64,000 nt of DNA from Myxococcota bacterium. Lineage in GTDB: Bacteria > Myxococcota_C > UBA6777. The notes beneath the pieces are model-generated. The model was not told the DNA's origin. It did not search any database and saw only the letters and a program-made list of their open reading frames with translations. The stretch is from contig JAKLKB010000010.1 of assembly GCA_023150835.1 (NCBI GenBank), positions 17,036 to 81,035 of the forward strand, given 5' to 3'. A program made the translations under genes and the position numbers. This document shows, piece by piece, positions 1 to 8,549 of the stretch. The stretch's first letter is position 1; each line of letters begins with the position of its first letter.

Positions 1-1233
1 GTTGATCTGGACGAGGATGATATCGCGTAGTCCTTGGGCTTTGAGGAGTTTTTTGAGGAAGGCTTCGGTTTCGCGTCCACCCGTCCCGTTGCCGACGGCG
101 ATGGCATAGGGCGGATACTTGGTGAGGAAGGAAAGGAAGTCTCGGGCAGCGCGAGTTTCGTCGCCAGTAGCGAGATAAAATGTGGTGTTGTCGAGGAATT
201 TGCCGGTTTGATCGACGGCAACGCATTTACAGCCTGTGCGTTGACCGGGGTCGATGCCGATGACGTTTTTTTCGCCGAGGGGAGAGGCGAGCAAGAGGTT
301 GCGGAGGTTGTTGGCAAAGATATCGACGGCGTCGCGATCGGAGCGCATCTTGAGTTCGACGCGGACGTCGGTTTCGACGCTTGGGGCGAGTAGGCGCTTG
401 TAGGCGTCTTTGATGGCGAGGGCGAGTTGTTCGGCGAAGGGGGAGGAGGGGTTGTATTGGGCCTTGTATTGGAGATCGTGGAGCAGGGTTTCGGTGTCGA
501 GTTCGAGGGAGGCGCGGAGAGCGCCTTCTTTTTCGCCGCGTTGGATGGCGAGGAAGCGGTGGGAGGGGATGGTTTTGAGGGGTTCTTTGAAGTCGTAGTA
601 TTGTTGGAACTTGCTGGTTTGTTCTTTGAATTCGGCGGTGGCTTCGGTGGCGAGGATGCCGTCGTTGAGGAAGCGTTCGCGGACAAGGGCGCGGATATCG
701 GCGTCTTCGGAGAGGTTTTCGGCGACGATATCGCGAGCGCCGAGCAGGGCTTTGTCGGTGGAGGGGACCTCTTTGGCGGGATCGACAAAGGCGGCGGCTT
801 CGGCTTCGGGGTCGCCTTGGTTGGGTTGTGCGAGGATGCGTTCGGCGAGGGGGGCGAGTCCGCGTTCGCGGGCGATGATCGCACGGGTGCGGCGTTTGGG
901 TTTGAAGGGGAGGTAGAGATCTTCGAGTTCAGCTTTGTTGTGGACAGCGAGCAAACGGGCGCGGAGTTCGTCGGTGAGTTTGCCTTGTTCGGAGATGGAG
1001 GAGAGGATGGTTTGTCGGCGCTGTTCGAGTTCGACGAGATAGGCGTGGCGTTCTTGGATGGTGCGGATCTGGACTTCATCGAGGGATTGGGTGACTTCTT
1101 TGCGGTAGCGTGCGATGAAAGGGACGGTGTTTCCGTCTTCAAGGAGGCGGAGGGTGGCGAGGATGCTTGGGGCGGGGAGTTGAGTTTCGGCGACAAGAAG
1201 AGGAACGGGATCAAAAGCGTTGCGCTCAGTCAT
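1..1233 (-). CDS. tex: Tex-family transcription accessory protein, N-terminal part (cut by window edge)
   Basis: Tex is a cytoplasmic nucleic-acid-binding protein with an N-terminal helical region, a YqgF/RNase H-like fold, helix-hairpin-helix units and a C-terminal S1 domain. The frame runs from ATG at 1233 to the window edge, giving the first 411 residues of a protein that is usually about 720-800 long, so the HhH and S1 parts are missing only because the window ends. Visible family motifs are FIARYRKE near residue 38, LYLPFKPKRRTRA near residue 100, IGIDPGQRTGCKCVA near residue 326 and AVGNGTGGRETEAF near residue 378; the last two belong to the YqgF-like core. The start lies after a weak purine-rich stretch and 179 bp of spacer separates it from the next gene. 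Identity is secure; its role in this organism is not known. Confidence 0.93.
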   Translation of the reverse strand, partial: MTERNAFDPVPLLVAETQLPAPSILATLRLLEDGNTVPFIARYRKEVTQSLDEVQIRTIQERHAYLVELEQRRQTILSSISEQGKLTDELRARLLAVHNKAELEDLYLPFKPKRRTRAIIARERGLAPLAERILAQPNQGDPEAEAAAFVDPAKEVPSTDKALLGARDIVAENLSEDADIRALVRERFLNDGILATEATAEFKEQTSKFQQYYDFKEPLKTIPSHRFLAIQRGEKEGALRASLELDTETLLHDLQYKAQYNPSSPFAEQLALAIKDAYKRLLAPSVETDVRVELKMRSDRDAVDIFANNLRNLLLASPLGEKNVIGIDPGQRTGCKCVAVDQTGKFLDNTTFYLATGDETRAARDFLSFLTKYPPYAIAVGNGTGGRETEAFLKKLLKAQGLRDIILVQIN

Positions 1234-1412
1234 GCTCTTTGCTCTTTGTGTTGTGCTTGTTTCGATGCTTGTCCGCCCCGAAGGACGGACGCTACAGTAG
1301 GGTATGCGGAAATTTCCATGCTCTTTCAGCCAGAAGGGAAGACATGATAAGGATCGAGGTGGTTTGAGCCGATAATTCGGGGGGACGGAGGTGCAATTGG
1401 AGGCGTGGGGGA

Positions 1413-2540
1413 CTAACGTCGTTTTTTGCGGCGCGGTTTTTTCTTGGCTTCGAGTTCTTTAGCGAGTTCTTTTTCTTTGAGTTCGGTGAGGTTTCGGATC
1501 TTCATGCGGACGTCCATCTTCATGCCCTCGTCGCCGATCTTGCGTTGGATAAAGTCTTTGAAGGTGTCAAGGGCCTTTTCGCGTTTTTCGGCGGCGTCAC
1601 GTTCAAGAGAGGCTTTTTGGGCCTTGTCTTTTTCGGTGATGGCCTGAACGCGGCTTTTTTCATACCAAAGGTCGTAGGCGAGACCTTGGTGAAAGAGTGC
1701 GCCGGCATCGTTGGGTTTGTTGGCGAGGATCTTTTGGGTGGTGTTGACGGCTTGTTCGAACTGGTGCTGTTTGATGAAAAGAAGCGCGAGCAGGTTGTAA
1801 CTTTGTTCGTTGGCGGCTTGATTTTGGATGGCGGAGAGGAGGGCGGCTTCGGCCTTTGAGTAAAAGGGTTTGGCGGCTTCGGCGACGGGGACAAGGATGG
1901 TGCGAGGGGGTTCGGGTTCGCCTTTTTTCTTTTTCTTTTTTTTCTTTTTGTCGTCGTCCTCGGGGGGAGGGGTGGGATCGGGTGGAGGGGGTTCGTGTTC
2001 AGCGGCTTGATCGAGGTGGACGGAAGCGAGGCCGTTGTAGGCTTCGGTGTATTTGGGGTTGAGTTGAATGGCCTTTTGCATGGCTTCGGCGGCTTTGGGG
2101 AATTGGCGTGCGGATTGGTAGGTGAGGGCGAGTTCGTAGGCGTAGTTGGCGTCTTTTGGATTGAGTTCAAAGGCTTTTTCGTAGTGGGGGATGGCTTTTT
2201 GAAACTCTTTGTTTTTGACGTAGATCTTGGCGAGGTTGAGGTGAGCGCTTTTGTTGTTGGCTTCGAGGGAGATGCACTTGAGGTAGGATTGGATGGCTTC
2301 GGGCCACTCTTCGCTGGCTTGCTGTGCGCGCCCGAGCAGGTAGTGAGTGTGGGGATCGTAGGCGTAGAGTCGGACGGCTTGTTGGAGGAGGGTTTTGGCG
2401 TTGGTGTATTGCCCAGCGTTAATGCTTTCGACGGCTTCGTTGGCGATCCGTCGGGCGCGCCGTTGGTCCACTTTTTCGCAGCCGAGGCTGAGCCAAACGC
2501 TGCAAAGTAAGAGGAAAAGGGTGAGGCTTTTCGCGTACAT
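1413..2540 (-). CDS. TPR-repeat lipoprotein at the end of the gliding cluster (GltE-type family)
   Basis: This 375-residue protein begins MYAKSLTLFL and has a signal peptide ending in the lipobox LSLGC, so the mature N-terminus would be lipidated Cys21 and the protein anchored in the envelope. An upstream ATG in the same frame exists at 2570, but the one at 2540 sits 6-10 bases after GGAAAG and starts a proper signal peptide. Most of the mature chain is tetratricopeptide repeats (A..LL..A..L.P..A..HYLLG patterns), interrupted near residues 185-210 by a Pro/Asp segment and a run of lysines, and it ends in an Arg/Lys-rich tail. It is the last gene of the leftward gliding-type cluster. It resembles the TPR lipoprotein GltE, but a better GltE candidate lies at 7194-8549, so this one may be a paralogue or a second scaffold. 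Confidence 0.8.
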   Translation of the reverse strand: MYAKSLTLFLLLCSVWLSLGCEKVDQRRARRIANEAVESINAGQYTNAKTLLQQAVRLYAYDPHTHYLLGRAQQASEEWPEAIQSYLKCISLEANNKSAHLNLAKIYVKNKEFQKAIPHYEKAFELNPKDANYAYELALTYQSARQFPKAAEAMQKAIQLNPKYTEAYNGLASVHLDQAAEHEPPPPDPTPPPEDDDKKKKKKKKKGEPEPPRTILVPVAEAAKPFYSKAEAALLSAIQNQAANEQSYNLLALLFIKQHQFEQAVNTTQKILANKPNDAGALFHQGLAYDLWYEKSRVQAITEKDKAQKASLERDAAEKREKALDTFKDFIQRKIGDEGMKMDVRMKIRNLTELKEKELAKELEAKKKPRRKKRR

Positions 2541-2625
2541 GGTATCTTTCCTTTGGAATGGATAAAACAAGGACGCGGAGATATCCGCGAGATATCGGGT
2601 TATCGGTGTGGTTGATGGGGTGGAA

Positions 2626-3240
2626 TCAGAAGTTGTAGGTTAGTGTGGGCATGAGGCCGATCCCAAGGCTAAGAACGCTGTCCGTGCCGGAGCTTTGGCC
2701 GAAGGTGATGGGGCGTAAGAGGCCGATGGCTTCGATGCCGACGGAGAGATGGCGTGCGCGAGTGTAGTAGCGCAAGCCAAGGCCGAGGTGAACGATCAAG
2801 CCGAGGTTGTTTTTGGTGTCGGGGAGGGAGAGGGAGACGCCTGCGCCGAGTTTGGCGTAGATGTAAAGTTGATCGAGGCGAACGAAGTGGATGGTTGCGC
2901 CGAGTTGAAAGAGAGAATCGCCGTTACCACCGCCTGCTTGGGGCTCTCCCGAGACGGCGGGTGCAAGGAAAGAGAGTTGGAGAGAAAAGATATCAGCGAT
3001 ATCGAATCCGATCTCGATACCACCGAGGGTTCCGACGAGGTTGGCTTGGGCTCCATTTTCGCGAGCGAGAGCAGAGGGTCGGAGAGCGAAGATATAAAGG
3101 CCGTAAGAGGCCGACATGAAGAAACCTTTTCGGACGTATGATTTGGGATCTTCTTCGAGGAATTGCGCGTTGGCGCGAGGGGTGAAGAGAGCGAAAAAGA
3201 CGGAAAAGGCAAAGAGACCGAAGAGTATGCGCCGCAACAT
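2626..3240 (-). CDS. Small outer-membrane beta-barrel protein (gliding-cluster OMP)
   Basis: The chosen start gives a 204-residue protein with a signal peptide (MLRRILFGLFAFSVFFALF, cleavage near RANAQ) followed by alternating amphipathic strands and an aromatic C-terminus ending TYNF, as expected for an outer-membrane beta-barrel. An earlier in-frame ATG at 3273 would spoil the signal peptide; the start at 3240 follows GGAG. There is no recognisable catalytic motif. It sits between GltG and the TPR lipoprotein, in the same direction. In Myxococcus several small barrels (GltA, GltB, GltH, CglE) form the outer-membrane part of the gliding machine, and this protein is a good candidate for one of them, although which one cannot be decided from the sequence alone. 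Confidence 0.72.
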   Translation of the reverse strand: MLRRILFGLFAFSVFFALFTPRANAQFLEEDPKSYVRKGFFMSASYGLYIFALRPSALARENGAQANLVGTLGGIEIGFDIADIFSLQLSFLAPAVSGEPQAGGGNGDSLFQLGATIHFVRLDQLYIYAKLGAGVSLSLPDTKNNLGLIVHLGLGLRYYTRARHLSVGIEAIGLLRPITFGQSSGTDSVLSLGIGLMPTLTYNF

Positions 3241-3392
3241 GATCTGTTCAGCTCCACGGATGTTCGGGGTCATCACAAAAGGCTGGTAGAAGCTAACACG
3301 AATCCTTGGTGTGTGCAATCTTCTTTTGCAGGTCGATGGGTCAGAGAGGAGAAAAGGTGAAGGCAAGAAAGAGGGCGCAAGATCGGGGGGGA

Positions 3393-5972
3393 TTAGGAGG
3401 GTTTAAAGAAGAAGGGATAGTTGACTTGGACGATACCGCCACCTTTGGGGGCAGGGAAGCGCATATTTTTGACGCGCTGTGCGAGACATTCTTCGACGCG
3501 TTCGTTGTTCATGGTGGTTTCCTTGACGCTGGAGGTGGAGACCATCCCGTTGCCTTCGATTTGGAAGAAGACTTTGATCTTGCCTTGGAGTTTGGGGTAT
3601 TTGTTGAGTTCTTTTTCGTAGCAGTATTTGATACGGCTGCGGTTGTTGTTGATTACGCGACGGATGATCTCTTTGTCGAGCGAACCGAAGATAAGGGGCG
3701 GACCCGTCGAGACATCGACGCTTTGTTTACGCTTGCCTTTGAGGCGGCCTTGGCCCCAACCGCGTCCACCTTTACCGCCGCCACGTCCGTAGGTTCCGAG
3801 GTTTCCGACGCCTACGCCCAGTCCGCTTAAACCGCCACCGCCCATGCCACCGCCGCTTCGGACGCCGAGGCCGCCGTCACCCGAGGCATTACCGACTTTT
3901 CCACCGAGGAAGTTTCCGATCGCATCGGCATCATCGCCCCCAAAGCCTTTTGCGGAGAGGATCGCTCCATAAGAACTTTGGCCGCCGCCAAGAAGCCCGA
4001 GCATACCTTTTTGGCCGACTTTGTCGAGCAATTCTTTTTCGACTTGTTGCATATTGATCGGAGCTGTACCATCGGGGTTTTTCTCGATCTGGCCGGCTTT
4101 CTTTTGGATATTTTTGGGGATCTCGGTGGTTTTTTTGCCCATTTTGCCTTCGGTGTCTTTGGCACGGGCGCCACCGCTTTCTTGTTTCTTTTTCTTTTCT
4201 TCTTCTTCTGGGGGTCGCACGATCAATTGGGCGAAGCGGTTGGGTTGTTTGAAGAAGCTGTCATCGAGGCCACGAGGAGCTTCGTCGGAAAGCAACATAA
4301 AGAGGACGGCAAGGCCGTGGAGCAAGAAGGATGCGCCCATCGCGCGGGCAAGAGCGAGATCGAGTTGGCTAAAGAGGCCGGGGACGATGCGTTTGGGGGC
4401 GGGAACAAAGCTGATCACGAAGTCAAGCTGCCCGAGGGTGAGGTTGACTTGGGATTGAGCAGGCAGGGCAAACTGGTGGCCGAAGTCGGTACGTTCGACT
4501 TTCGAGCTTTGTTTGATCTGCTCAAGCGTGAAGAGTTGATCCTTGATTTGGACCGTGCCTTCCATTTGGGGGGTAAAGTTGACCATCAAGCGGTCACCTT
4601 TGGCCTCGATCAAGGTGAACGAGGTCATCTCGGCAGGAAGGGCGTCTGTGCTGAGCGAGAAGGTATTTTTGCGAGATTCGCCGATGGTGATCTTTTTGGG
4701 GCTGTAGAAGTGAGCATGATCAAGGATGCGATCACCCCACATCACGCGAACTTCGAGGGCTTCTTGGGTATCGGCGTATTGGGCGTCCATGACGACGGGT
4801 TGTTGGGGGGCAGGGGCCGCGATGGAGGGTTGTGCAGCGATCGGAGCAAAGCCGCCCGTCGATTGGGGAGGATAGGGCGATTGTTGTGGAAAACCGCTCA
4901 TGGGTTGGGCTTGTTGTGCATAGCCGCCGTAGGCTTGTGCGTTGGGGTCGTAGCCTTGGGGAGCGCCGTAGCCTTGGGGAGCGCCGTAGCCTTGGGGAGC
5001 GCCGTAGCCTTGGGGAGCGCCGTAGCCTTGGGGGGCTGAAAAGGCCTGTGCGTTGGGGTCGTAGCCTTGGGGAGCCGCGACTTGTGGGATTTGGCCATAG
5101 CTGGGTTGTTGTGAGGCGTAGGCTTGTGCGTTGGGATCGTAGCCTTGAGGAGCGCCGTAGCCTTGGGGAGCGCCGTAGCCTTGAGGTTCTTGGGTGTAGG
5201 CGACTTGGGGCTGTGCAGGTTCTTGGTACTGCATCGGGGCAGGGGCTTGGTAAGCGTGCGCTTGTTGTTCGGAAACTGCGGGAGATTGGGCCGTTGCTTC
5301 TTGGTATGCAGCTTCGCGCACCGCATAAGCAGCCGCAGCGTTGTGTTGGGATGTATCGGGTTCAGCGGTCTCTTGGGAGAGATCGGCCTCAAGGAGGGGA
5401 TTGCGTGTGACGGAAGTGGACTCGAAGTTGGGTTCACCGCCAAGTCCAGCGAGAGGATTGTGGTGGTGTCCGAAATCGATGCCAGATGCCCCGACGTCTA
5501 CACCAACGCTGCCGGTCATACCTGATGCGTCAGGTGTAAAGCCAACGTCTGCACCGAGGCTTGCGGGAGAGAACGCGGCTTCTGCGATAGGAGCGGGGGC
5601 TTCTGCTGCGGGGGCCGCACCTTTGACGTTGTAATTGCCGAGACGTGCTTGGCCGACGGCTTCTTCGCCGATGAAGATCTTGATGTTGGTATCGCCAAGG
5701 ATCATCTCGTCGCCCGAGACGACTTTGGTTTTGTGGATGCGCTTGCCATTGACGCGGGTTCCTTTGGACGAACCCATGTCGATGACTTGGGCTTCGTCGT
5801 TGTCGAGGATCTCGATCACGGCGTGGATACGGTTGATGTGGGGGTCATCAAGGCGGAGGTTGACAGAGGCCAGCTTGCCGATCTTCACGATGCTTTCGTT
5901 GAATTCCTCGGTTCGCGGAGCTTGTCCTTCGCGTTCGATCAGGAGGAAAATTGGGGTTATGGGCTTTGCCAT
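3393..5972 (-). CDS. gltG: GltG-like FHA / AgmX-PglI C-terminal domain inner-membrane protein
   Basis: This 859-residue protein has the GltG (PglI) layout. An FHA phosphothreonine-binding domain covers residues 1-105 (GSSKGTRVNGKRI at 67-79). A Pro/Gln/Tyr-rich linker at about 250-390 holds repeats of GYGAPQ and GYDPNAQA. A further beta-rich cytoplasmic region spans about 400-525, and one membrane helix lies at about 545-562. The periplasmic part is charged, then Gly-rich (690-740), and ends in the AgmX/PglI TonB-like domain at 765-859, with Cys784 and Cys829 placed like the Cys pair of that family. The start follows AAGGGAGATCC. GltG-type proteins link the cytoplasmic control layer to the periplasm in the Agl-Glt gliding motor. 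The low-complexity linker is encoded by near-identical 18-bp units at about 4955-5200, so its length may vary between strains. Function is inferred from architecture and neighbours. Confidence 0.85.
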   Translation of the reverse strand: MAKPITPIFLLIEREGQAPRTEEFNESIVKIGKLASVNLRLDDPHINRIHAVIEILDNDEAQVIDMGSSKGTRVNGKRIHKTKVVSGDEMILGDTNIKIFIGEEAVGQARLGNYNVKGAAPAAEAPAPIAEAAFSPASLGADVGFTPDASGMTGSVGVDVGASGIDFGHHHNPLAGLGGEPNFESTSVTRNPLLEADLSQETAEPDTSQHNAAAAYAVREAAYQEATAQSPAVSEQQAHAYQAPAPMQYQEPAQPQVAYTQEPQGYGAPQGYGAPQGYDPNAQAYASQQPSYGQIPQVAAPQGYDPNAQAFSAPQGYGAPQGYGAPQGYGAPQGYGAPQGYDPNAQAYGGYAQQAQPMSGFPQQSPYPPQSTGGFAPIAAQPSIAAPAPQQPVVMDAQYADTQEALEVRVMWGDRILDHAHFYSPKKITIGESRKNTFSLSTDALPAEMTSFTLIEAKGDRLMVNFTPQMEGTVQIKDQLFTLEQIKQSSKVERTDFGHQFALPAQSQVNLTLGQLDFVISFVPAPKRIVPGLFSQLDLALARAMGASFLLHGLAVLFMLLSDEAPRGLDDSFFKQPNRFAQLIVRPPEEEEKKKKQESGGARAKDTEGKMGKKTTEIPKNIQKKAGQIEKNPDGTAPINMQQVEKELLDKVGQKGMLGLLGGGQSSYGAILSAKGFGGDDADAIGNFLGGKVGNASGDGGLGVRSGGGMGGGGLSGLGVGVGNLGTYGRGGGKGGRGWGQGRLKGKRKQSVDVSTGPPLIFGSLDKEIIRRVINNNRSRIKYCYEKELNKYPKLQGKIKVFFQIEGNGMVSTSSVKETTMNNERVEECLAQRVKNMRFPAPKGGGIVQVNYPFFFKPS

Positions 5973-6029
5973 CTGGGATCTCCCTTGGCTGTGTAGGAGA
6001 GGAGCGGAGGCGCTCGCAAGTGCGTTTGT

Positions 6030-6090
6030 GTTGTATTGCGTTTGTGTCGCGTTGTATCGCGTTGTATCGCGTTGTATCGCGTTGTATCGG
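6030..6090. repeat. 10-bp tandem repeat in the gltG/cglF spacer
   Basis: Four adjacent copies of GTTGTATCG(C/G) fill 6051-6090, preceded by two degenerate copies. The tract lies in the 120-bp spacer between the CglF-like gene (stop at 6093) and the start of gltG, upstream of the gltG ribosome-binding site. Two copies of a similar unit occur at about 45600 inside a coding region. It could be a variable tract that alters translation or mRNA structure, but nothing in the sequence proves a function. Confidence 0.8.
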
Positions 6091-6092
6091 GG

Positions 6093-6368
6093 TTATAGGT
6101 CGTTCACGGATTGGATGATCCGTTCACGAAAGTTTTGTCGGAGTTGGATCAAACGTTGAAACTTCACGTTTTTTCGGGCTTCGATGTATTCGCCGTCAGG
6201 TTTGGTCAAGTCGCCCGAGATGGTGTCGCTGCTGAAGTCGTACACGGTCTTCTTTTGGTAGAAGCGACCGCCGACTTTGACAGAACTGTCTTGGGCTTGT
6301 GGAGAGGTGGGGAGCGTCAAAGTGCTGAGTGCTGCGCAGGAAAGCCCAATCAAAAGCCAACGTTTCAT
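6093..6368 (-). CDS. Small exported protein, CglF-like
   Basis: This 91-residue protein starts MKRWLLIGLSCAALSTLTL and has a signal peptide with cleavage near SPQAQ, leaving a mature periplasmic or surface protein of about 65 residues. The mature part carries a KKTVYDF segment, then DLTKPDGEY and an RKNVKFQRLIQLR stretch. No catalytic site is visible. From memory of the family, the small Myxococcus motility protein CglF has a similar short KK.T.IDF...GELTKP.GSY pattern, and the position inside a Glt-type cluster fits, but this cannot be checked here. It follows the frameshifted gene by 9 bp and precedes gltG, so all three are probably co-transcribed. Confidence 0.6.
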   Translation of the reverse strand: MKRWLLIGLSCAALSTLTLPTSPQAQDSSVKVGGRFYQKKTVYDFSSDTISGDLTKPDGEYIEARKNVKFQRLIQLRQNFRERIIQSVNDL

Positions 6369-6377
6369 CGAAAACTC

Positions 6378-6844
6378 CTACTCCATCGGATGCCTCGAAG
6401 GAGGCCCTGTTGTCTGCATCTTCAAACTATCGTTGAGGATGGTTTGTGTGCGCGGGCTGGCGAAAAGATCCAAGGCGGTGCGCGGGGTGCGCGAGTAGAG
6501 AGAAGAGATTCGCACGGTCGCTGTTGGATCAAAGAATCCCTGACGCCAGCAAGGCGTACCTGCGCGATAGTAAACGATCTGATCGTCGATGTGGAGACTT
6601 TTTTTGTGGGGAAGCAGGGAAGTGGTTGAGAAGATCGCTCGATCTCCTCGATACAAGGGGCGATCGCGGTGGTTTGTTCGTCTGTGTTTGAGTCGGTCGT
6701 GGGGGTTGTCCACCAAGGCAAGGCACGAAAAACAAAGGCACGGGCAGTTTGGAGCTTTGAATGAACAAAAGCACGCCATTGCACGCCGTCGAGCGAAAAG
6801 CTCCAAAGCCACCAAAGGGGCGAGATGTGCAAGGTGGTGTTCAT
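6378..6844 (-). CDS. Hypothetical operon gene split by a -1 frameshift at an A7 run
   Basis: No single frame covers this stretch, but two frames join well. From ATG at 6844 (after AGGA, 9 bases away) the first frame codes about 82 residues beginning MNTTLHISPLWWLW, with genome-like codon use up to ...CFPTKK. From there the -1 frame continues SLHIDDQIVYYRAGTPCW and ends at 6378 with typical codons, only 9 bp before the CglF-like gene. The junction lies on seven A residues (minus strand, at 6599-6605), which read A AAA AAA in the first frame and form a classic slippery heptamer. The joined product would be about 155 residues, Trp-rich, without a signal peptide or known domain. Read-through by -1 slippage, a real disabling mutation and a sequencing error are all possible. 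I recognise no family; its place suggests a gliding-cluster role. Confidence 0.5.
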
Positions 6845-7012
6845 GTTGCGCGTTCCTGTGCGTTTGAAGATGGCCTGTGTGTCTAAGGTATTGAGATGGA
6901 GAAGCCCGCCGCGAAGCGTGCCAAATCGTTGAACTGGTGGGCTTAGACAAAGGGGGATCAGGGAAGTTCCCAAGCAAATCGTTTTTTGTTCGGCGAGGGC
7001 AAATGCAAGAGG

Positions 7013-7138
7013 TTCGGTTGGATGGATGGGAGATTCAGCTCGGTAGACAGGATGTTGGTTTGGATGGACAGGAGATCCGAGCGAATTGACGCGAGGTTCA
7101 GTCGGATAGACAGAGGATTCGGTCGAATGGATGGGCAG
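7013..7138. repeat. Six degenerate 21-bp units in the spacer after gltE
   Basis: Six consecutive 21-bp units (7013, 7034, 7055, 7076, 7097, 7118) share a TTCGGT(C/T)GGATGGACAGG-type pattern. On the plus strand they would translate to heptads such as FSRIDRG and SERIDAR, but there is no start codon or ribosome-binding site in front and a stop follows directly. On the minus strand they translate to SPIHPTE-type heptads. The whole 349-bp gap 6845-7193 lies between the GltE-like stop and the frameshifted gene, and I see no convincing gene in it. It may be the remnant of a heptad-repeat coding region. Confidence 0.6.
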
Positions 7139-7193
7139 ATCTGAGGGGATATCGGGGCGAGAATCGTGTGGCGGGATCGGGAGTGGGTGGGGG

Positions 7194-8549
7194 TTAGCTT
7201 CTTGGGGCAGGCTTTGCGCCTTCGGGGTTTTTATCTTCGGGCTTGTCGTCTGATTTTTTATCGTCGGGCTTATCGGGATCGCCTTTGTCAGGTTCCAGCT
7301 TGTCGGTCGAAAGATCTTTGGGAACGTTTTTGTCGATGTTGTCTTTTGCGTCGGTTTTTCGTGGCGCTGGTTTTTGTTGTTTGGCGAGTTTTTCTTTTTC
7401 TTCGGCTTCTTGCATTTTGAGGCGATCTTGCGACTCTTTGAGGAGTTGATACGCAGCGTGTTTCTCGCCGATACGCGAGCCTTGTTCGCCGATGTAGCGT
7501 CGAAGGCTGGTCTCTGCAAGCTTTGGTTTGTTCATGAAGCGGAGGTGAAGAACGGCGAGGTTGAAAACGCTGGAGGCATGGCCGGGATAGTATTTGAGCA
7601 GTTGTTCTTGGTAGACTTTTTCGGCTTCTTCAAACTTGCGATTGGCGCGTAGCGCGAGGGCATAGCCAAGGAGTGCTTCTTGGCTTCTTGGGCGGAGTTT
7701 CACGGCTTGTTGGAGGGTTGTGAGGGCGCGGGAGTAGTCGTGATAACGCAGCGCGAGCAAGCCGAGGTTCATTTGTGCGGAAAACAGGTTGGGATCTTCT
7801 TTGGCGGCTTCTCCAAAGAAGTACATTGCTTCGGGCATTTTTTGCTCGTTCATAAACGCGAGCCCTCGGATATTAAAGAGGCGCGCATCTTTTTTCTTGG
7901 TTTTCTCGGCCAGTTGGTACACCAAATGAACGATCTTGTACTTCTTTTGCTTGAGGTAGACGCCAGCGATTACGCGGTAGGCTTCGACGTTTTCGGGGTC
8001 AAGAGCAAGAATGCCTTGCGCCGTTTTGAGGGCATCTTCGTATTGGTTGTTGGCGACTTGCAGCGAAGCGAGGTTGATCTGCATCTCTGCTTTTTTGGCG
8101 TTTTGTGGATCGAGCCGAAGGTAGCGGTAATAGGTGCGCAGGGCGTTGTCGTGTTGCTTTTGTCGGACATAGAGTTGGACAAGCCGATAGGTTGCTTCGG
8201 GGTTTTTCTCGTCATTTTGTAAGGCTTGGCCAAGTTGACGTGTGGCGCGGTTATATTGTCCTGTCTCTTCGTAGAGAGCGGCCAGATTGAAGTGCGCCGC
8301 AGCGAGAGAAGGTTTTTTCTCGATGGCTTGGCGGTAGAGTTTTTCGACTTGTGCGTGGTCAATACTTCCTGAGCGTTTGCCTTCTTTGTGGATACCGACA
8401 GCTTCTTGGTAGATCTCTTCTGCTGTCTTTTCGACCACGACATCACGTTGAGGAGGCGGGTCATTTTTGACGACTTTGGTGGTGCAGCCGATCGATAGAA
8501 GCCATGCACAACCCAAGGGAAGCAAGAGGTGCTTTCGCATCGCGTTCAC
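7194..8549 (-). CDS. gltE: GltE-like TPR lipoprotein
   Basis: This 451-residue protein has a signal peptide (MRKHLLLPLGCAWLLSIGC) with lipobox LSIGC, so it should be a lipidated envelope protein. The mature chain is a ladder of tetratricopeptide repeats (AAHFNLAALYEETGQYNRA and later copies) over about residues 45-390, ending in a disordered Asp/Lys/Pro tail. The start is GTG at 8549, six bases after GGAAGG and overlapping the upstream stop (GTGA), which points to translational coupling with the large TPR gene; an ATG at 8540 is less well placed. Known GltE (AglT) is a TPR lipoprotein of the Agl-Glt complex. The family match rests on architecture and gene order. Confidence 0.75.
   Translation of the reverse strand: MNAMRKHLLLPLGCAWLLSIGCTTKVVKNDPPPQRDVVVEKTAEEIYQEAVGIHKEGKRSGSIDHAQVEKLYRQAIEKKPSLAAAHFNLAALYEETGQYNRATRQLGQALQNDEKNPEATYRLVQLYVRQKQHDNALRTYYRYLRLDPQNAKKAEMQINLASLQVANNQYEDALKTAQGILALDPENVEAYRVIAGVYLKQKKYKIVHLVYQLAEKTKKKDARLFNIRGLAFMNEQKMPEAMYFFGEAAKEDPNLFSAQMNLGLLALRYHDYSRALTTLQQAVKLRPRSQEALLGYALALRANRKFEEAEKVYQEQLLKYYPGHASSVFNLAVLHLRFMNKPKLAETSLRRYIGEQGSRIGEKHAAYQLLKESQDRLKMQEAEEKEKLAKQQKPAPRKTDAKDNIDKNVPKDLSTDKLEPDKGDPDKPDDKKSDDKPEDKNPEGAKPAPRS

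Noticed and set aside
427-1347. Plus-strand open frame of 306 codons over tex
   Set aside because: It is rich in Gly, Phe and Glu and has no family motif, while the minus strand reads as Tex with its known motifs. The open frame is a codon-bias shadow.
3978-5039. Plus-strand open frame of 353 codons
   Set aside because: It is antisense to gltG; its repeated VALGSAVALG end is just the reverse of the GYGAPQ repeats.
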